Positions 53,690-64,000 of a stretch of DNA of 64,000 nucleotides are shown piece by piece. The position numbers were made by a program, and so were the translations under genes. Under the pieces are notes generated by a model. It searched no databases. It was not told the origin of the DNA and was given only the letters and a program-made list of their open reading frames with translations. Within the stretch, counting starts at the first letter, position 1; the number at the start of each line of letters is the position of its first letter. This DNA comes from Micropterix aruncella. Its lineage: Eukaryota > Arthropoda > Insecta > Lepidoptera > Micropterigidae. Location: assembly GCA_944548615.1 (NCBI GenBank), contig CALYMY010000051.1, positions 1-64,000 on the forward strand, given 5' to 3'.

Positions 53690-56006
53690 GCCGACGGGCA
53701 AAAACACTGTTTTACAGACCAGGGTACCCGGGTTCGATACCCAGCCGGGACTCAATTTTTTTTCGTTTTTTCTTCTCTTGATATTACCAAAATAGTATTA
53801 ACATTTCAAAAAACACAATATTTTAGCTCTCTCTATTACAGTTCTTTTTTTTTCCTCGAAAATACAAGTTTTAGTACCGGCGTCGGGCGGGGCCAAGCGG
53901 GGCCGGGCGATGCCGAGCCGGACCTGAAATGAAATGACCTACCCTCAAATTTGAAAATTTAAATTTCATGCCAGATCCTACCGGTGGTTTCATAAGGTTG
54001 CAATAGAAATATAGAAAAATATCTGACAAAACATATATAGCACTTCTCTGCCGATAGAGAAAAAACGCCAAATGGCCGACGGGCAAAAACACTGTTTTAC
54101 AGACCAGGGTACCCGGGTTCGAAACCCAGCCAGGATTCAATTTTTTTTTTTCGTTTTTTCTTCTCTTGATATTACCAAAATAGTATTAACATTTCAAAAA
54201 ACACAATATTTTAGCTCTCTCTATTACAGTTCTTTTTTTTTCATCGAAAATACAAGTTTTAGTACCGGCGTCGGGCGGGGCCAAGCGGGGCCGGGCGATG
54301 CCGAGCCGGACCTGAAATGAAATGTCCTACCCTCAAATTTGAAAATTTAAATTTCATGCCAGATCCTACCGGTGGTTTCATAAGGTAGCAACAGAAATAT
54401 AGAAAAATATCTGACAAAACATATATAGAACTTCTCTGCCGATAGAGAAAAAACGCCAAATGGCCGACGGGCAAAAACACTGTTTTACAGACCAGGGTAC
54501 CCGGGTTCGATACCCAGCCAGGACTCAATTTTTTTTTCGTTTTTTCTTCTCTTGATATTACCAAAATAGTATTAACATTTCAAAAAACACAATATTTTAG
54601 CTCTCTCTATTACAGTTCTTTTTTTTTCATCGAAAATACAAGTTTTAGTACCGGCGTCGGGCGGGGCCAAGCGGGGCCGGGCGATGCCGAGCCGGACCTG
54701 AAATGAAATGACCTACTCTCAAATTTGAAAATTTCAATTTCATGCCAGATCCTACCGGTGGTTTCATAAGGTTGCAACAGAAATATAGAAAAATATCTGA
54801 CAAAACATATATAGAACTTCTCTGCCGATAGAGAAAAAACGCCAAATGGCCGACGGGCAAAAACACTGTTTTACAGACCAGGGTACCCGGGTTCGATACC
54901 CAGCCGGGACTCAATTTTTTTTTCGTTTTTTCTTCTCTTGATATTACCAAAATAGTATTAACATTTCAAAAAACACAATATTTTAGCTCTCTCTATTACA
55001 GTTCTTTTTTTTTCATCGAAAATACAAGTTTTAGTACCGGCGTCGGGCGGGGCCAAGCGGGGCCGGGCGATGCCGAGCCGGACCTGAAATGAAATGACCT
55101 ACCCTCAAATTTGAAAATTTCAATTTCATGCCAGATCCTACCGGTGGTTTCATAAGGTTGCAACAGAAATATAGAAAAATATCTGACAAAACATATATAG
55201 AACTTCTCTGCCGATAGAGAAAAAACGCCAAATGGCCGACGGCCAAAAACACTGTTTTACAGACCAGGGTACCCGGGTTCGATACCCAGCCGGGACTCAA
55301 TTTTTTTTTCGTTTTTTCTTCTCTTGATATTACCAAAATAGTATTAACATTTCAAAAAACACAATATTTTAGCTCTCTCTATTACAGTTCTTTTTTTTTC
55401 ATCGAAAATACTAGTTTTAGTACCGGCGTCGGGCGGGGCCAAGCGGGGCCGGGCGATGCCGAGCCGGACCTGAAATGAAATGACCTACTCTCAAATTTGA
55501 AAATTTCAATTTCATGCCAGATCCTACCGGTGGTTTCATAAGGTTGCAACAGAAATATAGAAAAATATCTGACAAAACATATATAGAACTTCTCTGCCGA
55601 TAGAGAAAAAACGCCAAATGGCCGACGGGCAAAAACACTGTTTTACAGACCAGGGTACCCGGGTTCGATACCCAGCCAGGATTCAATTTTTTTTTCGTTT
55701 TTTCTTCTCTTGATATTACCAAAATAGTATTAACATTTCAAAAAACACAATATTTTAGCTCTCTCTATTACAGTTCTTTTTTTTTCATCGAAAATACAAG
55801 TTTTAGTACCGGCGTCGGGCGGGGCCAAGCGGGGCCGGGCGATGCCGAGCCGGACCTGAAATGAAATGTCCTACCCTCAAATTTGAAAATTTAAATTTCA
55901 TGCCAGATCCTACCGGTGGTTTCATAAGGTTGCAATAGAAATATAGAAAAATATCTGACAAAACATATATAGCACTTCTCTGCCGATAGAGAAAAAACGC
56001 CAAATG
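53690..56006 (+). repeat. Six-monomer block, copy 1 (2317 bp)
   Basis: It matches the next 2317 bases. Marks are a T8 terminator followed by CCTCGAAAA (53855/56172), a GGTTCGAAACC B box (54116/56433), GACGGCC (55242/57559) and AATACTAGTTTTAG (55407/57724). The monomers are not the same in the first half before 53690 and 56007, which places the crossover inside a monomer. Confidence 0.85.
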
Positions 56007-58323
56007 GCCGACGGGCAAAAACACTGTTTTACAGACCAGGGTACCCGGGTTCGATACCCAGCCGGGACTCAATTTTTTTTCGTTTTTTCTTCTCTTGATA
56101 TTACCAAAATAGTATTAACATTTCAAAAAACACAATATTTTAGCTCTCTCTATTACAGTTCTTTTTTTTTCCTCGAAAATACAAGTTTTAGTACCGGCGT
56201 CGGGCGGGGCCAAGCGGGGCCGGGCGATGCCGAGCCGGACCTGAAATGAAATGACCTACCCTCAAATTTGAAAATTTAAATTTCATGCCAGATCCTACCG
56301 GTGGTTTCATAAGGTTGCAATAGAAATATAGAAAAATATCTGACAAAACATATATAGCACTTCTCTGCCGATAGAGAAAAAACGCCAAATGGCCGACGGG
56401 CAAAAACACTGTTTTACAGACCAGGGTACCCGGGTTCGAAACCCAGCCAGGATTCAATTTTTTTTTTTCGTTTTTTCTTCTCTTGATATTACCAAAATAG
56501 TATTAACATTTCAAAAAACACAATATTTTAGCTCTCTCTATTACAGTTCTTTTTTTTTCATCGAAAATACAAGTTTTAGTACCGGCGTCGGGCGGGGCCA
56601 AGCGGGGCCGGGCGATGCCGAGCCGGACCTGAAATGAAATGTCCTACCCTCAAATTTGAAAATTTAAATTTCATGCCAGATCCTACCGGTGGTTTCATAA
56701 GGTAGCAACAGAAATATAGAAAAATATCTGACAAAACATATATAGAACTTCTCTGCCGATAGAGAAAAAACGCCAAATGGCCGACGGGCAAAAACACTGT
56801 TTTACAGACCAGGGTACCCGGGTTCGATACCCAGCCAGGACTCAATTTTTTTTTCGTTTTTTCTTCTCTTGATATTACCAAAATAGTATTAACATTTCAA
56901 AAAACACAATATTTTAGCTCTCTCTATTACAGTTCTTTTTTTTTCATCGAAAATACAAGTTTTAGTACCGGCGTCGGGCGGGGCCAAGCGGGGCCGGGCG
57001 ATGCCGAGCCGGACCTGAAATGAAATGACCTACTCTCAAATTTGAAAATTTCAATTTCATGCCAGATCCTACCGGTGGTTTCATAAGGTTGCAACAGAAA
57101 TATAGAAAAATATCTGACAAAACATATATAGAACTTCTCTGCCGATAGAGAAAAAACGCCAAATGGCCGACGGGCAAAAACACTGTTTTACAGACCAGGG
57201 TACCCGGGTTCGATACCCAGCCGGGACTCAATTTTTTATTCGTTTTTTCTTCTCTTGATATTACCAAAATAGTATTAACATTTCAAAAAACACAATATTT
57301 TAGCTCTCTCTATTACAGTTCTTTTTTTTTCATCGAAAATACAAGTTTTAGTACCGGCGTCGGGCGGGGCCAAGCGGGGCCGGGCGATGCCGAGCCGGAC
57401 CTGAAATGAAATGACCTACCCTCAAATTTGAAAATTTCAATTTCATGCCAGATCCTACCGGTGGTTTCATAAGGTTGCAACAGAAATATAGAAAAATATC
57501 TGACAAAACATATATAGAACTTCTCTGCCGATAGAGAAAAAACGCCAAATGGCCGACGGCCAAAAACACTGTTTTACAGACCAGGGTACCCGGGTTCGAT
57601 ACCCAGCCGGGACTCAATTTTTTTTTCGTTTTTTCTTCTCTTGATATTACCAAAATAGTATTAACATTTCAAAAAACACAATATTTTAGCTCTCTCTATT
57701 ACAGTTCTTTTTTTTTCATCGAAAATACTAGTTTTAGTACCGGCGTCGGGCGGGGCCAAGCGGGGCCGGGCGATGCCGAGCCGGACCTGAAATGAAATGA
57801 CCTACTCTCAAATTTGAAAATTTCAATTTCATGCCAGATCCTACCGGTGGTTTCATAAGGTTGCAACAGAAATATAGAAAAATATCTGACAAAACATATA
57901 TAGAACTTCTCTGCCGATAGAGAAAAAACGCCAAATGGCCGACGGGCAAAAACACTGTTTTACAGACCAGGGTACCCGGGTTCGATACCCAGCCAGGATT
58001 CAATTTTTTTTTCGTTTTTTCTTCTCTTGATATTACCAAAATAGTATTAACATTTCAAAAAACACAATATTTTAGCTCTCTCTATTACAGTTCTTTTTTT
58101 TTCATCGAAAATACAAGTTTTAGTACCGGCGTCGGGCGGGGCCAAGCGGGGCCGGGCGATGCCGAGCCGGACCTGAAATGAAATGTCCTACCCTCAAATT
58201 TGAAAATTTAAATTTCATGCCAGATCCTACCGGTGGTTTCATAAGGTTGCAATAGAAATATAGAAAAATATCTGACAAAACATATATAGCACTTCTCTGC
58301 CGATAGAGAAAAAACGCCAAATG
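56007..58323 (+). repeat. Six-monomer block, copy 2 (2317 bp)
   Basis: This is the tandem partner of 53690-56006. A private CAATTTTTTATTCG interrupts one terminator run near 57238. Confidence 0.85.
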
Positions 58324-59268
58324 GCCGACGGGCAAAAACACTGTTTTAGAGACCAGGGTACCCGGGTTCGATACCCAGCCAGGATTCAATTTTTTTTTTC
58401 GTTTTTTCTTCTCTTGATATTACCAAAATAGTATTAACATTTCAAAAAACACAATATTTTAGCTCTCTCTATTACAGTTCTTTTTTTTTCATCGAAAATA
58501 CAAGTTTTAGTACCGGCGTCGGGCGGGGCCAAGCGGGGCCGGGCGATGCCGAGCCGGACCTGAAATGAAATGTCCTACCCTCAAATTTGAAAATTTAAAT
58601 TTCATGCTAGATCCTACCGGTGGTTTCATAAGGTAGCAACAGAAATATAGAAAAATATCTGACAAAACATATAGAGAACTTCTCTGCCGATAGAGAAAAA
58701 ACGCCAAATGGCCGACGGGCAAAAACACTGTTTTACAGACCAGGGTACCCGGGTTCGATACCCAGCCAGGACTCAATTTTTTTTTTCGTTTTTTCTTCTC
58801 TTGATATTACCAAAATAGTATTAACATTTCAAAAAACACAATATTTTAGCTCTCTCTATTACAGTTCTTTTTTTTTCAACGAAAATACAAGTTTTAGTAC
58901 CGGCGTCGGGCGGGGCCAAGCGGGGCCGGGCGATGCCGAGCCGGACCTGAAATGAAATGACCTACCCTCAAATTTGAAAATTTCAATTTCATGCCAGATC
59001 CTACCGGTGGTTTCATAAGGTTGCAACAGAAATATAGAAAAATATCTGACAAAACATATATAGAACTTCTCTGCCGATAGAGAAAAAACGCCAAATGGCC
59101 GACGGGCAAAAACACTGTTTTAGAGACCAGGGTACCCGGGATCGATACCCAGCCAGGATTCAATTTTTTTTTTCGTTTTTTCTTCTCTTGATATTACCAA
59201 AATAGTATTAACATTTCAAAAAACACAATATTTTAGCTCTCTCTATTACAGTTCTTTTTTTTTCATCG

Positions 59269-59293
59269 AAAATACAAGTTTTAGTACCGGCGT
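59269..59293 (+). repeat. Left copy of 25-bp duplication flanking the pasted block
   Basis: The bases from 'aaaatacaag' to 'taccggcgt' just before the truncated MITE recur identically at 59755-59779, straight after the filler. The host monomer is thus split with 25 bp present on both sides. Confidence 0.8.
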
Positions 59294-59517
59294 TTTTTCA
59301 CTTCTTTGACGTTCTCATATTTATTAATAATTATCAAATTTTTCACAAAATGATATTTCAATATTCTATATTCGAAATTTCAATGCAATCATTGTGCAGT
59401 TGTTCTTTTTATGATTGGTGTAGTAGTTTCGTAGTTATAGTACTTTAAGGTCGATGTCGCCAAAAATCCTGCAAAAGAGACAGATGCATCCATGAAAATA
59501 CCCATTTACTCCAAGGG
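59294..59517. mobile_element. 5'-truncated second copy of the MITE
   Basis: From 59293 onward the sequence matches 50293 onward at an offset of exactly 9000, through the MITE 3' end and on into satellite to 59743. I saw no mismatch by eye. The left ~80 bp of the element (TIR, subterminal repeats) is missing. The break joins monomer 'gtaccggcgt' to the T-run of the element, with GCGT present on both sides. It has no left TIR or left TTAA, so it did not arrive by transposition. It is a secondary copy of the 50-kb locus. Confidence 0.9.
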
Positions 59518-59743
59518 TTAACATTTCAAAAAACACAATATTTTAGCTCTCTCTATTACAGTTCTTTTTTTTTCAACGAAAATACAAGTTTTAGTACCGG
59601 CGTCGGGCGGGGCCAAGCGGGGCCGGGCGATGCCGAGCCGGACCTGAAATGAAATGACCTACCCTCAAATTTGAAAATTTCAATTTCATGCCAGATCCTA
59701 CCGGTGGTTTCATAAGGTTGCAACAGAAATATAGAAAAATATC
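59518..59743 (+). repeat. Satellite fragment co-copied with the truncated MITE
   Basis: This partial monomer matches 50518-50743. It starts with the right-hand TTAA and stops abruptly at 'agaaaaatatc', where normal monomers continue 'tgacaaaac'. It lacks the tRNA-like cassette. Confidence 0.9.
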
Positions 59744-59754
59744 AAAAGTTTTAG
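59744..59754. other. 11-bp filler at rearrangement junction
   Basis: The bases AAAAGTTTTAG lie between the truncated fragment and the resumed array. They resemble the 'acaagttttag' motif that comes next, suggesting a short templated slip during repair or replication. Confidence 0.7.
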
Positions 59755-59779
59755 AAAATACAAGTTTTAGTACCGGCGT
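59755..59779 (+). repeat. Right copy of 25-bp duplication flanking the pasted block
   Basis: It is identical to 59269-59293, and the array resumes from here in phase. Confidence 0.8.
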
Positions 59780-62700
59780 CGGGCGGGGCCAAGCGGGGCC
59801 GGGCGATGCCGAGCCGGACCTGAAATGAAATGACCTACTCTCAAATTTGAAAATTTCAATTTCATGCCAGATCCTACCGGTGGTTTCATAAGGTTGCAAC
59901 AGAAATATAGAAAAATATCTGACAAAACATATATAGAACTTCTCTGCCGATAGAGAAAAAACGCCAAATGGCCGACGGGCAAAAACACTGTTTTACAGAC
60001 CAGGGTACCCGGGTTCGATACCCAGCCAGGATTCAATTTTTTTTTCGTTTTTTCTTCTCTTGATATTACCAAAATAGTATTAACATTTCAAAAAACACAA
60101 TATTTTAGCTCTCTCTATTACAGTTCTTTTTTTTTTCATCGAAAATACAAGTTTTAGTACCGGCGTCGGGCGGGGCCAAGCGGGGCCGGGCGATGCCGAG
60201 CCGGACCTGAAATGAAATGTCCTACCCTCAAATTTGAAAATTTAAATTTCATGCCAGATCCTACCGGTGGTTTCATAAGGTTGCAATAGAAATATAGAAA
60301 AATATCTGACAAAACATATATAGCACTTCTCTGCCGATAGAGAAAAAACGCCAAATGGCCGACGGGCAAAAACACTGTTTTACAGACCAGGGTACCCGGG
60401 TTCGATACCCAGCCAGGATTCAATTTTTTTTTTCGTTTTTTCTTCTCTTGATATTACCAAAATAGTATTAACATTTCAAAAAACACAATATTTTAGCTCT
60501 CTCTATTACAGTTCTTTTTTTTTCATCGAAAATACAAGTTTTAGTACCGGCGTCGGGCGGGGCCAAGCGGGGCCGGGCGATGCCGAGCCGGACCTGAAAT
60601 GAAATGTCCTACCCTCAAATTTGAAAATTTAAATTTCATGCTAGATCCTACCGGTGGTTTCATAAGGTAGCAACAGAAATATAGAAAAATATCTGACAAA
60701 ACATATATAGAACTTCTCTGCCGATAGAGAAAAAACGCCAAATGGCCGACGGGCAAAAACACTGTTTTACAGACCAGGGTACCCGGGTTCGATACCCAGC
60801 CAGGACTCAATTTTTTTTTCGTTTTTTCTTCTCTTGATATTACCAAAATAGTATTAACATTTCAAAAAACACAATATTTTAGCTCTCTCTATTACAGTTC
60901 TTTTTTTTTCAACGAAAATACAAGTTTTAGTACCGGCGTCGGGCGGGGCCAAGCGGGGCCGGGCGATGCCGAGCCGGACCTGAAATGAAATGACCTACCC
61001 TCAAATTTGAAAATTTCAATTTCATGCCAGATCCTACCGGTGGTTTCATAAGGTTGCAACAGAAATATAGAAAAATATCTGACAAAACATATATATAACT
61101 TCTCTGCCGATAGAGAAAAAACGCCAAATGGCCGACGGGCAAAAACACTGTTTTACAGACCAGGGTACCCGGGTTCGATACCCAGCCGGGACTCAATTTT
61201 TTTTCGTTTTTTCTTCTCTTGATATTACCAAAATAGTATTAACATTTCAAAAAACACAATATTTTAGCTCTCTCTATTACAGTTCTTTTTTTTTCCTCGA
61301 AAATACAAGTTTTAGTACCGGCGTCGGGCGGGGCCAAGCGGGGCCGGGCGATGCCGAGCCGGACCTGAAATAAAATGACCTACCCTCAAATTTGAAAATT
61401 TCAATTTCATGCCAGATCCTACCGGTGGTTTCATAAGGTTGCAACAGAAATATAGAAAAATATCTGACAAAACATATATAGAACTTCTCTGCCGATAGAG
61501 AAAAAACGCCAAATGGCCGACGGGCAAAAACACTGTTTTACAGACCAGGGTACCCGGGTTCGATACCCAGCCGGGACTCAATTTTTTTTTCGTTTTTTCT
61601 TCTCTTGATATTACCAAAATAGTATTAACATTTCAAAAAACACAATATTTTAGCTCTCTCTATTACAGTTCTTTTTTTTTCATCGAAAATACAAGTTTTA
61701 GTACCGGCGTCGGGCGGGGCCAAGCGGGGCCGGGCGATGCCGAGCCGGACCTGAAATGAAATGACCTACCCTCAAATTTGAAAATTTCAATTTCATGCCA
61801 GATCCTACCGGTGGTTTCATAAGGTTGCAACAGAAATATAGAAAAATATCTGACAAAACATATATAGAACTTCTCTGCCGATAGAGAAAAAACGCCAAAT
61901 GGCCGACGGGCAAAAACACTGTTTTACAGACCAGGGTACCCGGGTTCGATACCCAGCCAGGACTCAATTTTTTTTTCGTTTTTTCTTCTCTTGATATTAC
62001 CAAAATAGTATTAACATTTCAAAAAACACAATATTTTAGCTCTCTCTATTACAGTTCTTTTTTTTTCATCGAAAATACAAGTTTTAGTAACGGCGTCGGG
62101 CGGGGCCAAGCGGGGCCGGGCGATGCCGAGCCGGACCTGAAATGAAATGACCTACTCTCAAATTTGAAAATTTCAATTTCATGCCAGATCCTACCGGTGG
62201 TTTCATAAGGTTGCAACAGAAATATAGAAAAATATCTGACAAAACATATATAGAACTTCTCTGCCGATAGAGAAAAAACGCCAAATGGCCGACGGGCAAA
62301 AACACTGTTTTACAGACCAGGGTACCCGGGTTCGATACCCAGCCAGGATTCAATTTTTTTTTTCGTTTTTTCTTCTCTTGATATTACCAAAATAGTATTA
62401 ACATTTCAAAAAACACAATATTTTAGCTCTCTCTATTACAGTTCTTTTTTTTTCATCGAAAATACAAGTTTTAGTACCGGCGTCGGGAGGGGCCAAGCGG
62501 GGCCGGGCGATGCCGAGCCGGACCTGAAATGAAATGTCCTACCCTCAAATTTGAAAATTTAAATTTCATGCTAGATCCTACCGGTGGTTTCATAAGGTAG
62601 CAACAGAAATATAGAAAAATATCTGACAAAACATATATAGAACTTCTCTGCCGATAGAGAAAAAACGCCAAATGGCCGACGGGCAAAAACACTGTTTTAC

Positions 62701-64000
62701 AGACCAGGGTACCCGGGTTCGATACCCAGCCAGGATTCAATTTTTTTTTCGTTTTTTCTTCTCTTGATATTACCAAAATAGTATTAACATTTCAAAAAAC
62801 ACAATATTTTAGCTCTCTCTATTACAGTTCTTTTTTTTCATCGAAAATACAAGTTTTAGTACCGGCGTCGGGCGGGGCCAAGCGGGGCCGGGCGATGCCG
62901 AGCCGGACCTGAAATGAAATGTCCTACCCTCAAATTTGAAAATTTAAATTTCATGCCAGATCCTACCGGTGGTTTCATAAGGTTGCAATAGAAATATAGA
63001 AAAATATCTGACAAAACATATATAGCACTTCTCTGCCGATAGAGAAAAAACGCCAAATGGCCGACGGGCAAAAACACTGTTTTACAGACCAGGGTACCCG
63101 GGTTCGATACCCAGCCAGGATTCAATTTTTTTTTTCGTTTTTTCTTCTCTTGATATTACCAAAATAGTATTAACATTTCAAAAAACACAATATTTTAGCT
63201 CTCTCTATTACAGTTCTTTTTTTTTCATCGAAAATACAAGTTTTAGTACCGGCGTCGGGCGGGGCCAAGCGGGGCCGGGCGATGCCGAGCCGGACCTGAA
63301 ATGAAATGTCCTACCCTCAAATTTGAAAATTTAAATTTCATGCTAGATCCTACCGGTGGTTTCATAAGGTAGCAACAGAAATATAGAAAAATATCTGACA
63401 AAACATATATAGAACTTCTCTGCCGATAGAGAAAAAACGCCAAATGGCCGACGGGCACAAACACTGTTTTACAGACCAGGGTACCCGGGTTCGATACCCA
63501 GCCGGGACTCAATTTTTTTTTCGTTTTTTCTTCTCTTGATATTACCAAAATAGTATTAACATTTCAAAAAACACAATATTTTAGCTCTCTCTATTACAGT
63601 TCTTTTTTTTTCATCGAAAATACAAGTTTTAGTACCGGCGTCGGGCGGGGCCAAGCGGGGCCGGGCGATGCCGAGCCGGACCTGAAATGAAATGACCTAC
63701 TCTCAAATTTGAAAATTTCAATTTCATGCCAGATCCTACCGGTGGTTTCATAAGGTTGCAACAGAAATATAGAAAAATATCTGACAAAACATATATAGAA
63801 CTTCTCTGCCGATAGAGAAAAAACGCCAAATGGCCGACGGGCAAAAACACTGTTTTACAGACCAGGGTACCCGGGTTCGATACCCAGCCAGGATTCAAAT
63901 TTTTTTTCGTTTTTTCTTCTCTTGATATTACCAAAATAGTATTAACATTTCAAAAAACACAATATTTTAGCTCTCTCTATTACAGTTCTTTTTTTTTCAT
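59755..64000 (+). repeat. Satellite array, right segment (11 monomers, last one cut by window end)
   Basis: Standard monomers resume at 'aaaatacaagttttag' and run to the window edge. The first few match 52.3-53.9 kb at an offset of 7441, including a shared unusual T10 run before 'catcg' (52690 and 60130 area) and a T8 terminator followed by 'cctcgaaaa' (53855 and 61295 area). Confidence 0.97.

Larger units (their letters stand above)
50522..59293 (+). repeat. Satellite array, middle segment (about 23 monomers)
   Basis: The same ~386-bp monomers continue in the same orientation between the intact MITE and the pasted truncated copy. The segment includes one monomer junction with a ~195-bp loss near 51576 and a six-monomer block duplicated in tandem. 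A GGC-to-GCC change beside the A box ('gacggccaaaaac') marks four monomers, at about 51185, 53309, 55242 and 57557. Confidence 0.97.

Noticed and set aside
59294..59517. An independent second transposition of the MITE
   Set aside because: The copy lacks its left end and left TTAA, and carries the same flanking satellite as the 50-kb locus for 226 bp, so it was copied with its neighbour.
1..64000. CRISPR array
   Set aside because: The repeated unit is ~386 bp with no short repeat plus unique spacer pattern; all parts of the unit are repeated.
1..64000. rDNA or 5S spacer array
   Set aside because: No recognisable rRNA sequence in the monomer. The A/B-box layout with 43-bp spacing is tRNA-like, not the 5S internal control region.
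1..64000. Assembly artefact as the explanation of the block duplications
   Set aside because: Not excluded, but each block pair carries some private differences (the ACTT insertion, missing monomers, hybrids, a restored cassette), which simple duplicated contigs would not show. Needs long-read support.

Overview
The whole 64 kb window is one tandem satellite array. The monomer is about 386 bp, with about 165 head-to-tail copies, all in the same orientation. Single-copy sequence is nearly absent. I see no credible protein-coding gene, rRNA or CRISPR array. The organism must be a eukaryote. A piggyBac-type (TTAA) MITE, a tRNA-derived Pol III promoter in every monomer and well-preserved CpGs fit an arthropod or other invertebrate, but the lineage is an inference that the sequence does not prove.

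Each monomer has the same layout on the + strand. First comes a GC-rich block of about 49 bp with nine CpGs. It is followed by an AT-rich segment that can fold into a bulged hairpin, a perfect 6-bp hairpin, and a tRNA-like cassette (A-box-like TGGCCGACGGG, then B box GGTTCGATACC 43 bp downstream). The cassette ends in a run of 8-11 T, the form of a Pol III terminator. A second T-run lies about 90 bp further on. The satellite therefore looks like an amplified tRNA-derived (SINE-like) unit, and each monomer could in principle template a tRNA-like RNA of about 90 nt.

Monomers fall into a few diagnostic classes. One class has GACCTAC plus TTTCAATTT. Others have GTCCTAC plus TTTAAATTT, with linked changes GCAATAG/TATAGCAC or TGCTAGA/GGTAGCAAC. 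The classes recur in ordered blocks, so the array has grown by copying multi-monomer blocks. Repeat offsets are 6177 bp (1-9 kb), 6167 bp (9-21.4 kb), about 5010 and 16964 bp (21.7, 26.7 and 38.7 kb), 3864 bp (40.6-48.3 kb), 2317 bp (53.7-58.3 kb), 7441 bp (52.3/59.8 kb), 10158 bp (47.6/57.7 kb), and a local 1543-bp four-monomer unit (31.4-34.8 kb). Private point changes shared between copies show that these are recent block duplications.

The array is interrupted twice. At 50213-50517 a 305-bp piggyBac-like MITE sits in the TTAA of a monomer, with a perfect TTAA duplication. At 59294-59754 a 5'-truncated copy of that MITE plus adjoining satellite has been pasted into another monomer. That insert is flanked by a 25-bp direct duplication and an 11-bp filler, which looks like a template-switch insertion. 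Near 51.6 kb one monomer has lost about 195 bp, including its B box and terminator.
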